Assembly: GCA_019115605.1 (NCBI GenBank)
Contig: DXDG01000001.1
Location: forward strand, 62,001-126,000
Length of the DNA stretch: 64,000 bases
Direction of reading: 5' to 3'
Source of the DNA: Candidatus Alistipes faecigallinarum
GTDB lineage: Bacteria > Bacteroidota > Bacteroidia > Bacteroidales > Rikenellaceae
Position 1 is the first letter of the stretch. Every line of letters begins with the position of its first letter. The position numbers and the translations under genes are program-made. The notes below the pieces were generated by a model. The model saw only the letters and a list, made by a program, of their open reading frames with translations. It was not told the DNA's origin and ran no database searches. Shown piece by piece: positions 54,277-63,623 of the stretch.

Positions 54277-55614
54277 TTATCGCGGACGTACCGTCGTGGT
54301 AACGCCGGCAGCCGTACCGCAGGTAACCGTATACCGTGCGCCGGCCTGCAACTCGTTGAAGAAGCACTCCTCGGAGTTGGGGAAGTTGTTCCGGAAGGTC
54401 GAAAGGGCGCTCTTGGCATGCCCGAGGTACTCCGAATCGCTCGGGAGCAGTTCGATGGCCTTGGCCATCGTGTCGTAGGCTGCCCAGAAGGCTGCCTGAC
54501 CGGCAAAACCGCCGCACGCGGCAGCCGAAAGGCCGTAGCACTGCGCCAGCACGAAGTAGGGAACACCGTCCTCGGGATTCAGATCGCGGGCCTGACGTGC
54601 AGCGGCGGCAGCCTCGGAGACGTTGTTGGCGGCGAGACCCACCAGACCGATACGTGCCAGGAGCTTCTGACGCTCGGCGTCATCCTTCTCGACGGCCAGC
54701 GCCTCGTTCAGATAGGACATTGCCTTCGTATAGTCGAGCTTCTCCTGGAAAATCTGGGCCAGAGCTAGCGCCGTATTGGCCGACGGCTTGACGGCATAAT
54801 ACTTTTCGGCCGTTGCCAGGAAGAAGTCGCTCGTGCACTTCGCACGCGACATGAGCGATACGGCCTGCTCGAGCAGCGCCTCGTCGTCGGGAGCCGCAGC
54901 CAGGCGCGCGCTGAACAGACGCTCGAGGTTCTCACAGCTGGCGGCACCGCTCAATCCGAAGGCAGCGTCGAACTGATCCTTGAACTCCTTGGCTTCGGGG
55001 TGCGTCTCGAAGAAGGGGGTCAGCCGCTCATACTCGGCGAGCACCTCGTCGGGCATCACCTCATCCGTATTGCGGTAGTCGTCGCAAAGGTTCGAGAAGT
55101 AGGCCACCACGGTCTCGGGATCGGCACTGTTGCCGCCGGCCTCGATCGCCTCGCGGAAGAGCTTGCGGATACCGGCACGATCAACGGGTCTGAAGGCGAG
55201 ATATTCGCGGGCCTTCTGGTCCAGGATGAAGGCGCGGCCCTGCTTGGCGCTGTCGCCGAAATACTCGGCACGCATGTCGTAAATCATCATCAGCGAATCG
55301 ACGTAGGCATTCTTCTCGTCGTTGCTCTTGGCGCGGTTGATCTTCTGCTTGTAAACATTGGCACCGCGCTGGTAAATGGCTACGGAAGCACCCGGGCAGT
55401 TTTTGAGCAGATCGCGCAGGTAGCGGGCCGCAGCATCGTAGTCCCGGTTCTCGTAGGACTCCTTGAGGAAGTTGCTGTTCAGAATATTCTTTTCCCGCTC
55501 TTCGGGAGTATCGCCCCACTTCGCATACTGGGGGCCACTGAAATCCTGCTGGGCCATTGCACCAACCGCAAAGAGCATGCAGGCTGCAGAGAGTAAGAAT
55601 TTAACGTTTTTCAT
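54277..55614 (-). CDS. Exported tetratricopeptide-repeat protein
   Basis: A 445-residue protein with signal peptide MKNVKFLLSAACMLFAVGAMA and helical TPR-like repeats throughout, clearest at about 275-375 (NTALALAQIFQEKLDYTKAMSYLNEALAVEKDDAERQKLLARIGLVGLAANNVSEAAAAARQARDLNPEDGVPYFVLAQCYGL). Likely periplasmic scaffold for an envelope complex. In Bacteroidales a TPR protein is often found directly before lptC, as here. No enzymatic motif; exact role unknown. Confidence 0.87.
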   Translation of the reverse strand: MKNVKFLLSAACMLFAVGAMAQQDFSGPQYAKWGDTPEEREKNILNSNFLKESYENRDYDAAARYLRDLLKNCPGASVAIYQRGANVYKQKINRAKSNDEKNAYVDSLMMIYDMRAEYFGDSAKQGRAFILDQKAREYLAFRPVDRAGIRKLFREAIEAGGNSADPETVVAYFSNLCDDYRNTDEVMPDEVLAEYERLTPFFETHPEAKEFKDQFDAAFGLSGAASCENLERLFSARLAAAPDDEALLEQAVSLMSRAKCTSDFFLATAEKYYAVKPSANTALALAQIFQEKLDYTKAMSYLNEALAVEKDDAERQKLLARIGLVGLAANNVSEAAAAARQARDLNPEDGVPYFVLAQCYGLSAAACGGFAGQAAFWAAYDTMAKAIELLPSDSEYLGHAKSALSTFRNNFPNSEECFFNELQAGARYTVTCGTAAGVTTTVRPR

Positions 55615-55668
55615 CGGTCAGATTAATTTTTGTGCGTTGAATATTGTTGTCTTGTCGAAATTCATCCG

Positions 55669-57045
55669 TCAATCGTATTTCGGGCGCGAGAACCAGTACT
55701 CACCGTTCTCCTGAGCCCCGGCGAAGAGCGAGAAGCCCACGGCAATCTTGAAATACTGCTGCCGCACGAGACCTGCCCGTTCGGCAATGTTGTAGCCGCG
55801 GCGTCCGTACTCGACACCCACGTCGATCGCCGAAATCGCCCACAGCTTCACGGGAATGCCGAATCCGGCGGTTACGGCATACTGGGCAAGACGGTCTCCG
55901 TTGAAAGTCTGATTATGATATCCGTAACGGAAACCGGCGCGGTAGGACCAGCGCTTGAGAAAACTGCGCACGTCGTAACGCGAAGGAGTGTACTCCACAC
56001 CCGCCTTGAAGGTACTCGTATTGGTGTAGGCCACCTTGTAGGAGGTCCGCTCCGAACCGCTGACGCCCGTCATCTCATAGCCCGTGTTGCTGTCGCCCCA
56101 GTTCTGATAGACGTAGTCGAATGCGATGGCCCATTTGGACGTCTGATAGTGGACGCCTACGGCCAGCTGGCGCGGCAGGACCATTGCCAGATGCGTCGTG
56201 TCGCCCTTGACCGAAGTGCTGTAGATGTCGCCGATGTAGATCCGCTTAGTTACCTCGGGATTGAGGTCCCCGCCGATATCGAACGCCGCACCGAACGTAA
56301 GAATCCGCTTGCGGTTCAATATGGGGCTCCACTGCACGCCGATCTGACCCTTGACGCTCGAAATCGAATAGCTGTCCAGACCCACCGACGAGGTGAAAGT
56401 CCCTTCGCCCGTAATGGCCGTCGGAGTCATCTTGAAGGTTCGGTCGATGCTGCCCCAGTAGTACTGGGCAGCCACGCCGATCGAGAAGTTCTTGAAGACC
56501 TCCCAGCCCAGGCCGAGCTTCACCTCCGTCACGTCGCCCTCGCCCTGATAGTCATACTGCACGCGGCCGACATTGCCCCAGACGGGATCCGAGGGATCGT
56601 ACTCGTGGTAGTATTTCGTACGGTAGCCCACCGAGCTGTAGGGCGTCAGGCTGAAGCCCAGTCCCAGCTTCTTGGCCACGGGCATCTGGAAGGCGATATC
56701 GTGGAAGTTGAACGTATTGTAGGCCGTACTTTTCGACTCGCCGGATACCTGCTGCGAATTGTAGTAGTTCTGGCCCTCCAGTCCGAAGTTGAAGAGGAAG
56801 GTCTTTTGCGGAATGGAGCTGTAGGCGGCGGGATTAAGCAGATTGACCACACCCGTCGAGCGCAAGGCCACACCCGCGCCTCCCATCGAACGCATCGGCA
56901 GCGTCCCCGGCGTGTTCTGCTCTCCGATGCCGTACATCGTATAGGGAGAAAAAGCGTTGATGCTGCTCGTCTGCGCCGCGGCCGCAGCGGGTATAAAAGC
57001 TGCAACCCCCACAAGAAGTTTAACCCAGGTGTTCTTCACTCGCAT
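55669..57045 (-). CDS. Outer-membrane beta-barrel protein (FadL/OmpP1-like or related)
   Basis: A 458-residue exported protein with signal MRVKNTWVKLLVGVAAFIPAAAAA and many alternating aromatic/polar strands. Its opening INAFSPYTMYGIGEQNTPGTLPMRSMGGAGVALRST.VVNLLNPAAYSSIP resembles the N-terminal plug region of FadL-type proteins (the 'GxGGA...NPA' pattern). It may transport hydrophobic molecules or act in LPS/outer-membrane assembly, as its operon neighbours suggest. The start overlaps the end of coaX by 26 bases; it is kept because the signal peptide begins exactly there. Confidence 0.84.
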   Translation of the reverse strand: MRVKNTWVKLLVGVAAFIPAAAAAQTSSINAFSPYTMYGIGEQNTPGTLPMRSMGGAGVALRSTGVVNLLNPAAYSSIPQKTFLFNFGLEGQNYYNSQQVSGESKSTAYNTFNFHDIAFQMPVAKKLGLGFSLTPYSSVGYRTKYYHEYDPSDPVWGNVGRVQYDYQGEGDVTEVKLGLGWEVFKNFSIGVAAQYYWGSIDRTFKMTPTAITGEGTFTSSVGLDSYSISSVKGQIGVQWSPILNRKRILTFGAAFDIGGDLNPEVTKRIYIGDIYSTSVKGDTTHLAMVLPRQLAVGVHYQTSKWAIAFDYVYQNWGDSNTGYEMTGVSGSERTSYKVAYTNTSTFKAGVEYTPSRYDVRSFLKRWSYRAGFRYGYHNQTFNGDRLAQYAVTAGFGIPVKLWAISAIDVGVEYGRRGYNIAERAGLVRQQYFKIAVGFSLFAGAQENGEYWFSRPKYD

Positions 57046-57760
57046 TGTACTCTAAAATTCTATTCAATCCGCAAAAGACGAGATTACAATTTGCAAATAT
57101 CGTATTTTTAATTCTTTTCGCAAAGAATTTCGCATCTCCTCCGGTAAAAATTACACACAAGTCCTCAAATTGCGCCTCAATGCGGGCGATGTATCCCTCG
57201 ATTTCGAAACGGAGCGAGTTCATCACCCCGAAGCGGATCGCCTCGCCGGTCGTCCGTCCCACCAGACCGGTCGCTTCGGCCGCCCCGCACAGCGGCAGCG
57301 CAGCCGTATAGTCGTGCAGCGCCCTGAAACGCATGGCCACACCCGGCGAGATGCAGCCCCCGAGAAATACGCCTTCGGCCGACACGACATCCAGCGTCAC
57401 GGCCGTGCCGACATCGACGATGAGCGTATTGCGCCCCGCGTAGAGCGTTGCGGCCCCCACGGCGGCGGCCAGCCGGTCGCGGCCCAGCGTCTCGGGCGTC
57501 CGGTAGGCATTGCCGATCGGCACGGGCGTCTCGGGCGTGAAATCCACCACCCGGTCGGCATGATGCCGCACCAACGCCTCTACGGCCGGCATCTCGCCCC
57601 GCGTCGAGGAGACGATGGCCCGCGCAGCCCGCGCCCCCCGCAGCAACTCCGTGAAATCCTCCTCCCGGGGAGACTCCGCAGCCCCCTGCCGCACGAGTTT
57701 TCCCGCCTCGAAAAGGGCGAACTTGACCAGCGTATTGCCTATGTCCACAACGAGGTTCAC
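57020..57760 (-). CDS. coaX: Type III pantothenate kinase
   Basis: First step of coenzyme A synthesis. The 246-residue ASKHA-fold enzyme shows MNLVVDIGNTLVKFALF (phosphate motif DIGNT), GRDRLAAAVGAATLY, LIVDVGTAVTLDVV, FLGGCISPGVAMRFRALHDYTAALP and FTGGDAKFF, the CoaX hallmarks. Type III enzymes are not inhibited by CoA and need a monovalent cation. It overlaps mfd by four bases at its start and the beta-barrel gene by 26 bases at its end. Confidence 0.96.
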   Translation of the reverse strand: MNLVVDIGNTLVKFALFEAGKLVRQGAAESPREEDFTELLRGARAARAIVSSTRGEMPAVEALVRHHADRVVDFTPETPVPIGNAYRTPETLGRDRLAAAVGAATLYAGRNTLIVDVGTAVTLDVVSAEGVFLGGCISPGVAMRFRALHDYTAALPLCGAAEATGLVGRTTGEAIRFGVMNSLRFEIEGYIARIEAQFEDLCVIFTGGDAKFFAKRIKNTIFANCNLVFCGLNRILEYNASEEHLG

Positions 57761-60700
57761 AGTTCGCGCAGGGTTTTGTAGGCGTCTTCGACGTCTTTGA
57801 CATTTCTAACGGTCATCGCCAGCCGATTATTGTGCTGCTTGAGCACGAAACGGTCGGGATGCTGCGTAACCCGCTGCAGCAGCTGCATGAAGACGTCGCT
57901 TTTGTAATAGGGAGAGTTCTCCTCGCCCACGAAATGGACAATCATCAGCCCGTTCTTGACCTTCACGCGCTCCATGCCCAGGCGGATCGCCTCCCAGCGC
58001 AGACGTACGACATTCAGCAGCTCCTTCGCGGCGCGCGGCAGCGGTCCGAAGCGGTCCACCAGACGGCTCTCGAAGGCTTCAAGGGCCGCCTCGTCCTTCG
58101 TCGAGTCGAGCTCGCGGTAGAGCTTCAGGCGCTCGGCCTGCTGGGCGACGTAGTCGTCCGGCAGCGACGCCTCTACCTCGATCTCGATATGGGCGTCGTC
58201 GATGAAGGCCATCCGGTCGACCACCTGCTGCTCTCCGGCATCGAGTCCCGGGACCTGAAGCCCCTCGGCCCGCAGCTCGGCAATCGCCTCGTTCATGATC
58301 TTCTGGTAGGTCTCGAATCCGATGTCGGCGATGAAGCCGCTCTGCTCGGCACCGAGCAGGTTGCCCGCACCGCGGATGTCGAGGTCCTGCATGGCGATGT
58401 TGAATCCCGACCCGAGGTCCGAAAACTCCTCGATGGCCCGCAGGCGGCGCCGGGCGTCGGAGGTGAGCAGCTCGTCGGGCGGCGTAAGCAGGTAGCAGTA
58501 GGCCTTCTGGTTCGAACGTCCGACCCGACCGCGCAGCTGGTGCAGGTCGCTCAGGCCGAAGTTCTGGGCGTTGTCGACGATGATCGTATTGGCATTGGGA
58601 ATGTCGATGCCGTTCTCGACGATCGTCGTCGAGAGCAGGACGTCGAACTCCCCGTAGATGAAGTCCATGACGAGCTTTTCGAGCTGCTCGGCCGGCATCT
58701 TGCCGTGGCCGACGCCCACGCGGGCCTTCGGGCAGAGGCGCGTGATCAGCCCCTGGAGGGTCAGCAGGTCCTCGACCCGGTTGTGGACGAAGTAGACCTG
58801 TCCGCCGCGCGCCAGCTCGGTTTCGATGGCATCGCGGATGATCTCCTCCGAGAAGACGTGCGACTCGGTGATGATCGGCTGCCGGTTGGGCGGCGGCGTG
58901 GAGATGACCGAGAGGTCGCGCGAGCCCATGAGCGAGAACTGCAGCGTCCGCGGGATGGGAGTCGCCGTGAGGGTCAGCGTATCGACCGAGACGCTCATCT
59001 CGGTGAGCTTCTCCTTGGCCGCCACGCCGAACTTCTGCTCCTCGTCGATAATCAGCAGGCCCAGGTCGCGGAAACGGACCTGCTTGCCCAGCATCTTGTG
59101 CGTACCGATCAGGATGTCGATCTTCCCGGCCGCCAGCTCCTCGCAGATCTGGCGCACCTCCTTTGCCGATTTGGTCCGGTTGAGATACTCCACCCGCACG
59201 GGGAAGTCGCGCAGCCGCTCGCTGAAGGAGCGGTAGTGCTGCAGGGCAAGGATCGTCGTCGGCACGAGCACGGCGACCTGCTTGCCGTCCACCGCGGCCT
59301 TGAAGGCGGCGCGGATCGCCACCTCCGTCTTGCCGAAGCCCACGTCGCCGCAGACCAGGCGGTCCATCGGCTGGTCGGACTCCATGTCGCGCTTGACGGC
59401 CGCCGTGGCGGCCTGCTGGTCCGGGGTATCCTCCCAGCGGAACGACGCCTCGAGCTCGTGCTGCAGGTAGCTGTCCGGCGAGAAGGCGAAACCCTTCGAG
59501 GCCTTGCGCTTGGCGTAGAGGGCGATGAGCTGGCGCGAAATATCCTTGACGGCCTTCTTCGTGGCGCTCTTGAGCTTCTGCCAGGCACCGTTGCCCAGCT
59601 TGTAGATCTTCGGCGGCTCGCCGTCGCCGGACTTGTAGCGCGAGATGCGGTGCAGCGAGTGGACATTCACGAAGAGCACGTCGCCGTCCTTGTAGACGAG
59701 CTTGATCGCCTCGTGCACCTTGCCGTTCTCGTTGATCTTCACCAGCCCGTCGAAACGCCCCACGCCATGGTCGATATGCACGACGTAGTCGCCCGGCCGC
59801 AGCTGGTTCAGCTCGGCGACGGTCATCTGCTCGTCGCGCCGGATCTCGCCGTTGATGCGGTAGCGCTGGTAGCGGTCGAAGATCTGGTGGTCGGTATAGA
59901 GGCACAGCTTCAGGTCGTTGTCCACGAATCCCTCGTGCAGGGTGAGCGAAAGCGGACGCACGACGGCCTGTCCGCGGCCGATCTGGTGGAAGATGTTCTC
60001 CAGACGCTCGATCTGCGCCTTGTTTTCCGAAAGGATGTAGGTCTCGTAGCCGCGCAGGGCGTTGCGGATCATGTCGTCGGCCAGCATCTCGAAGTTCTTG
60101 TTGAACTTCGGCTGGGGCGACGTCGAGAAGGTGATCTTCACCGTGGCGGGACGCTCCGGGAGGTTGTCGCGCAGCAGGAAGAGGCGCATCGCGGCCATGT
60201 CCGCAAGCAGGCCGTTGCGGCTCGTGAGCAGGCGGTCGATCTGCTCGGGCTGCTCCATGTCCGAGAGGGTCTTGCGCCGCACGTCGTTCACGCGGCGCAG
60301 CACATAGTCGGCATCGTAGAACCAGCAGGCGGCCCGCTCACCGGCAAAACGCAGCAGCGAGACGCGCTCGTCGCCTGACGCCGAGGCATTCGTGTCGGGG
60401 ATGATCTCCACGCGTTCGAGCTTGTCGGCCGAGAGCTGGCTGGAGATGTTGAACCGTCGGATCGAATCGACCTCGTCGCCGAAGAAATCCAGACGGTAGG
60501 GCTTGCTCTCCGAGAAGGAGAAGACATCGACGATACCGCCGCGCACGGAGTACTGCCCGGGCTCGTAGACGAAATCCACGCGGGTGAACGAGGCGCTTTC
60601 CAACTCCTGCACGAGCACCTCGATCGAGATGCGGTCGCCGACACCCACGGAGATGGTGTCCCGCCGCAGCACCTCGGCATCCACGACACGCTCGGCCAGC

Positions 60701-61092
60701 GCCTCGGGGCAGGTGCAGACCACCAGGTAGCCCTTGCCGTCGAAGGCCCGCAGGGCATGCATCGTGGCCGTGCGCTGCACGACGCCCTGGGCATCCTCAA
60801 CGCCGTTGGCCGCGGAGTGCTTATAGGCCGAAGGGAAGAAGAAGATGCGCGACTCGTCGAGCAGGTTGTAGAAGTCGTTCAGCAGGTAGGCCGCGGCGTC
60901 GCGGTCCTCGGCAACGAAGATATGCACGCCTCCCGTGCGGGCCACGGCCGCCGCGGCATAAAACGAGAGCGCCCCGCCGACCAGCTCTTCGAGATGGACG
61001 GTCGTGCGCTCGTTGCGGTATTCGCGGCACAGCCTGCCGAGGTTTTTCGAACCGGCGGCAAACTGCGCCATCTGCTCGCGGGGAGTTGCCAT
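57757..61092 (-). CDS. mfd: Transcription-repair coupling factor Mfd
   Basis: Removes RNA polymerase stalled at DNA damage and recruits UvrA. The 1111-residue protein has the UvrB-like N-terminal modules, the polymerase-interacting domain (GDYVVHIDHGVGRFDGLVKI), Walker A GDVGFGKT at 582-589 with TEVAIRAAF, LLIIDEEQKFGV, the TRG motif region and the C-terminal UvrA-binding domain. Begins three bases after rng and overlaps coaX by four. Confidence 0.98.
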   Translation of the reverse strand: MATPREQMAQFAAGSKNLGRLCREYRNERTTVHLEELVGGALSFYAAAAVARTGGVHIFVAEDRDAAAYLLNDFYNLLDESRIFFFPSAYKHSAANGVEDAQGVVQRTATMHALRAFDGKGYLVVCTCPEALAERVVDAEVLRRDTISVGVGDRISIEVLVQELESASFTRVDFVYEPGQYSVRGGIVDVFSFSESKPYRLDFFGDEVDSIRRFNISSQLSADKLERVEIIPDTNASASGDERVSLLRFAGERAACWFYDADYVLRRVNDVRRKTLSDMEQPEQIDRLLTSRNGLLADMAAMRLFLLRDNLPERPATVKITFSTSPQPKFNKNFEMLADDMIRNALRGYETYILSENKAQIERLENIFHQIGRGQAVVRPLSLTLHEGFVDNDLKLCLYTDHQIFDRYQRYRINGEIRRDEQMTVAELNQLRPGDYVVHIDHGVGRFDGLVKINENGKVHEAIKLVYKDGDVLFVNVHSLHRISRYKSGDGEPPKIYKLGNGAWQKLKSATKKAVKDISRQLIALYAKRKASKGFAFSPDSYLQHELEASFRWEDTPDQQAATAAVKRDMESDQPMDRLVCGDVGFGKTEVAIRAAFKAAVDGKQVAVLVPTTILALQHYRSFSERLRDFPVRVEYLNRTKSAKEVRQICEELAAGKIDILIGTHKMLGKQVRFRDLGLLIIDEEQKFGVAAKEKLTEMSVSVDTLTLTATPIPRTLQFSLMGSRDLSVISTPPPNRQPIITESHVFSEEIIRDAIETELARGGQVYFVHNRVEDLLTLQGLITRLCPKARVGVGHGKMPAEQLEKLVMDFIYGEFDVLLSTTIVENGIDIPNANTIIVDNAQNFGLSDLHQLRGRVGRSNQKAYCYLLTPPDELLTSDARRRLRAIEEFSDLGSGFNIAMQDLDIRGAGNLLGAEQSGFIADIGFETYQKIMNEAIAELRAEGLQVPGLDAGEQQVVDRMAFIDDAHIEIEVEASLPDDYVAQQAERLKLYRELDSTKDEAALEAFESRLVDRFGPLPRAAKELLNVVRLRWEAIRLGMERVKVKNGLMIVHFVGEENSPYYKSDVFMQLLQRVTQHPDRFVLKQHNNRLAMTVRNVKDVEDAYKTLREL

Positions 61093-61095
61093 GGG

Positions 61096-62646
61096 CTATT
61101 TTCCGATCAGGTCGTTGTCCTTGCGGTCGTGGTAGTGCACCTCGATGATCCCCGTGCTCTGATCCTCGGCGATCTCCAGTCGCACCTTGTACTTCCACTC
61201 CCAGCGGCGGCGCAGCGACCAGATGCCCTTGCGCAGGAAGGCCGCCACATAGGGGCTTACGACCAGCTTGATGTATTTGTGTCCCCGATCCTCCGTGAGG
61301 AACGAGATCTGGTTCTCGATCTTCTTGTCCAGCAGCACCGTAGGCTCGATCTTGCCCGTGCCGTTGCACGTCGGGCAGACGTCCGAGACGCTCTCCACGG
61401 CCACGGGGCGCACCCGCTGGCGCGTGATCTGCATCAGTCCGAACTTCGTCAGCGGCAGCACCGTATGCTTGGCCTTGTCGGTGGCCAGCAGCTTGACCAT
61501 CTCGTCGTAGAGCGCCTGCTTGTTCTGCGCCTTGTGCAGGTCGATGAAGTCGATGATGACGATGCCGCCCAGGTCGCGCAGACGCAGCTGGCGGGCGATC
61601 TCCTTCGCGGCGGCCAGATTCACGTCCATGGCCGTCTGCTCCTGGTTGTCCTCGGCCTTGGTGCGGTTGCCCGAATTGACGTCGATGACGTTCATGGCCT
61701 CCGTGCGCTCGATGATCAGGTAGGCGCCGCGCTTGAGCGACACATACTTGGCAAACAGCGACTTGATCTGCTTCGAGATGTCGAAGTTGTCGAAGATGGG
61801 GACCGTGCCCTTGTAGAGCTTGACGATCTTCACCATCTCGGGGTCGATCACCTTGACGTAGTTGCGGATCTCGTTGTAGAGCGCCTCGTCGTCCACGACG
61901 ATCTGCGAGAAGGAGCCGTTGAGCGAGTCGCGGATGATCGTGTTGGCGCGGCTCATCTCGCTCATGAGCTGCGCGGGGGCCGTTGAGCGGCGGATAGCCG
62001 CCACGGTCTTGCGCCAGCGGTCGATCTGCGTCTGGATATCGTGCTCGATATCCTCGTCCTTGGCCTCCATGGCCGCCGTGCGGATGATGACGCCGAAATT
62101 CTTCGGGAGCACCGCCGCGGCGATGCGCTTCAGCCGCTTCTTCTCCTCGGCCGAACGGATCTTCTGCGAAAGGAAGACCTTCGAGGAGAAGGGCACCAGC
62201 ACGACGTTGCGGCCGGCAAGCGAGATATCGGCCGTCAGGCGCGGGCCCTTGGTCGAGATGGCCTCCTTGGCCACCTGCACCATGATCTGCTGACCGACCT
62301 GCAGGTAGTCGCCGATCTTGCCGCCCTTCTCCACCGGGGGTTCGAGCTTCATGGTTTCGGCCCGCAGTCCCCGCTTGCCGGGCTGCTGCGAGGCGGCGAG
62401 CTTCTGCATCGACGGGAACTGCGTTCCCAGATCGAGGTAGTGGATGAAGGCGTCCTTTTCGTGTCCTATGTTGACAAATGCCGCGTTGAGACCCGGCATG
62501 ATCTTGCGCACCTTGCCCAGATAGATGTCGCCCACGGAGAAGCCCGTCTGGCACTGCTCCTTGTTGAGCTCCACGAGCACCTTGTCCTCGCACAGGGCAA
62601 TGGTGATCTCGGCAGGTGTAACGTTGATGATAAGTTCTCTGTTCAT
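61096..62646 (-). CDS. rng: Ribonuclease G (Rne/Rng family)
   Basis: Endonuclease for rRNA maturation and RNA decay. The 516-residue protein has an S1 domain (SVGDIYLGKVRKIMPGLNAAFVNIGHEKDAFIHYLDLG), catalytic Asp in MNVIDVNSGN and IVIDFIDLHKAQNK, and the Zn-link VCPTCNGTGKIEP. It lacks the long C-terminal scaffold of RNase E, so RNase G fits. The ATG at 62646 (MNRELIINV) is chosen; the longer frame to 62859 runs into the terminator of the HU operon. First gene of the operon rng-mfd-coaX and beyond; no clear promoter box upstream. Confidence 0.96.
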   Translation of the reverse strand: MNRELIINVTPAEITIALCEDKVLVELNKEQCQTGFSVGDIYLGKVRKIMPGLNAAFVNIGHEKDAFIHYLDLGTQFPSMQKLAASQQPGKRGLRAETMKLEPPVEKGGKIGDYLQVGQQIMVQVAKEAISTKGPRLTADISLAGRNVVLVPFSSKVFLSQKIRSAEEKKRLKRIAAAVLPKNFGVIIRTAAMEAKDEDIEHDIQTQIDRWRKTVAAIRRSTAPAQLMSEMSRANTIIRDSLNGSFSQIVVDDEALYNEIRNYVKVIDPEMVKIVKLYKGTVPIFDNFDISKQIKSLFAKYVSLKRGAYLIIERTEAMNVIDVNSGNRTKAEDNQEQTAMDVNLAAAKEIARQLRLRDLGGIVIIDFIDLHKAQNKQALYDEMVKLLATDKAKHTVLPLTKFGLMQITRQRVRPVAVESVSDVCPTCNGTGKIEPTVLLDKKIENQISFLTEDRGHKYIKLVVSPYVAAFLRKGIWSLRRRWEWKYKVRLEIAEDQSTGIIEVHYHDRKDNDLIGK

Positions 62647-62810
62647 GTATCGTGGTCGGCACTCCGAAGCGCGGAACGGGCCCGAAGCGCGGTAAAAATA
62701 TGTTGGGTCGCCTGTTGGTATGGAGTGGCGGATAACTCCAAAATCTTTCGTAATCCATGCGCCCGGAGGGCGCTTCCGGCAGCGGCCGGCGGTGCGGACA
62801 CACCGCTCGA

Positions 62811-62857
62811 TTCTAAAAACGGTAAAGCTAAAAGAGCCGGGCTCCTTTAGCTTTACC
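62811..62857 (-). terminator. Terminator after the HU/small ribosomal peptide operon
   Basis: Perfect 12-bp arms (62821-62832 and 62846-62857) plus a small inner stem; on the minus strand followed by GTTTTTAG. A second hairpin, TAGCACT-AA-AGTGCTA at 62864-62879, sits next to the stop codon. Confidence 0.88.
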
Positions 62858-62881
62858 AAACGTTAGCACTAAAGTGCTACC

Positions 62882-62971
62882 CTACTTTTTCTTATGACGG
62901 TTCTTGCGAAGACGTTTCTTGCGCTTGTGGGTAGCCATCTTGTGCCGCTTATGCTTCTTTCCGTTTGGCAT
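62882..62971 (-). CDS. 29-residue mS38/bS22-like ribosomal peptide (AURKAIP1/COX24-type)
   Basis: A very short gene: 29 residues, MPNGKKHKRHKMATHKRKKRLRKNRHKKK in composition (19 Lys/Arg residues, mostly clustered; given here only in outline: MPNGKKHK, RHKMATHK, RKKRLRKN, RHKKK). The KMxTHKRKKRLRKNRHK core matches the C-terminal part of mitochondrial mS38 (AURKAIP1/COX24) and the mycobacterial bS22 peptide, which bind deep in the 30S subunit. Located 28 bases after HU and followed by a strong terminator, so it is certainly transcribed with HU. Widely present in Bacteroidetes and easily missed by gene finders. Confidence 0.9.
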   Translation of the reverse strand: MPNGKKHKRHKMATHKRKKRLRKNRHKKK

Positions 62972-62999
62972 AATCCTAAAATTTTAGAGGTTCTTGAAC

Positions 63000-63272
63000 T
63001 TATTTTACCTTCTCTGCGAAGCTCTTTGCAGGCTTGAAAGCAGGAATATTGTGTTCGGGAATGGTAATGGTCGTATTCTTCGAGATGTTGCGGGCAACCT
63101 TCTGGGCACGCTTCTTCACGATGAAACTGCCGAAGCCACGAAGATAGACATTGTTATTCTGAGTGAGCGACGTCTTGATGCTCTCCATGAAAGCCTCAAC
63201 GATAGCCTGCACCTGCACTTTCTCAACTCCCGTGCTTTTCGCGATTTCGCTTACGATATCTGCCTTTGTCAT
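63000..63272 (-). CDS. hup: HU-family DNA-binding protein
   Basis: A 90-residue nucleoid protein that bends DNA. MTKADIVSEIAKSTGVEKVQVQAIVEAFMESIKTSLTQNNNVYLRGFGSFIVKKRAQKVARNISKNTTITIPEHNIPAFKPAKSFAEKVK shows the HU/IHF fold and the signature GFGSF...RxARNxxxxxxIxIPxxxxPxFKPxKxFxxxV. The ATG at 63272 follows the promoter by about 40 bases; the longer frame to 63317 starts at the promoter itself. Confidence 0.96.
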   Translation of the reverse strand: MTKADIVSEIAKSTGVEKVQVQAIVEAFMESIKTSLTQNNNVYLRGFGSFIVKKRAQKVARNISKNTTITIPEHNIPAFKPAKSFAEKVK

Positions 63273-63314
63273 AATTATGTGGTTTTTATAGAGTTTAACC
63301 TCGAATTCGGTGTG

Positions 63315-63345
63315 CAAATATACACTTTATTTGGATTTCCGCCAA
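63315..63345 (-). promoter_or_regulatory. Promoter of the HU operon
   Basis: Minus strand: TTG (63343-63345), 20 bases, TATATTTG (63315-63322): a full Bacteroidetes match for a highly expressed gene. Confidence 0.82.
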
Positions 63346-63568
63346 TAATCCGTCATTTTTTTCACTTTTTTCTCAGGCATCTTACTGCCACGTTCACAAT
63401 GCGATAACAAATATCGCGCAAAACCGCGGCACGGCGCAACCGGACTTCGCATTCGGGGCCGGTGCGGAGCCGGCCGGCCGCTGCATGAGATACAACGCAC
63501 TGACGCCAAACATATTGCGCAGAAGGCGGAAAGAAATCGCACGCCGGGTCCAATAAACCGCGCGGTTT

Positions 63569-63599
63569 TTGCGTTTACGGAGTAAAATCACTATTTTTG
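63569..63599 (+). promoter_or_regulatory. Promoter of porX
   Basis: TTG (63569-63571), 20 bases, TATTTTTG (63592-63599); leader of about 20 bases to the ATG at 63624. Confidence 0.8.
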
Positions 63600-63623
63600 C
63601 AAACCTTAATCGTAACTGCGCTA

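Larger units (their letters stand above)
63273..63623. other. 351-base divergent intergenic region between HU and porX
   Basis: Holds the HU promoter (minus) at one end and the porX promoter (plus) at the other. The middle (about 63350-63560) shows no gene; short frames on the minus strand there have no family features. Confidence 0.65.

Noticed and set aside
57832..60378. 848-codon open frame opposite mfd
   Set aside because: Antisense shadow of Mfd; no domain, signal or promoter.
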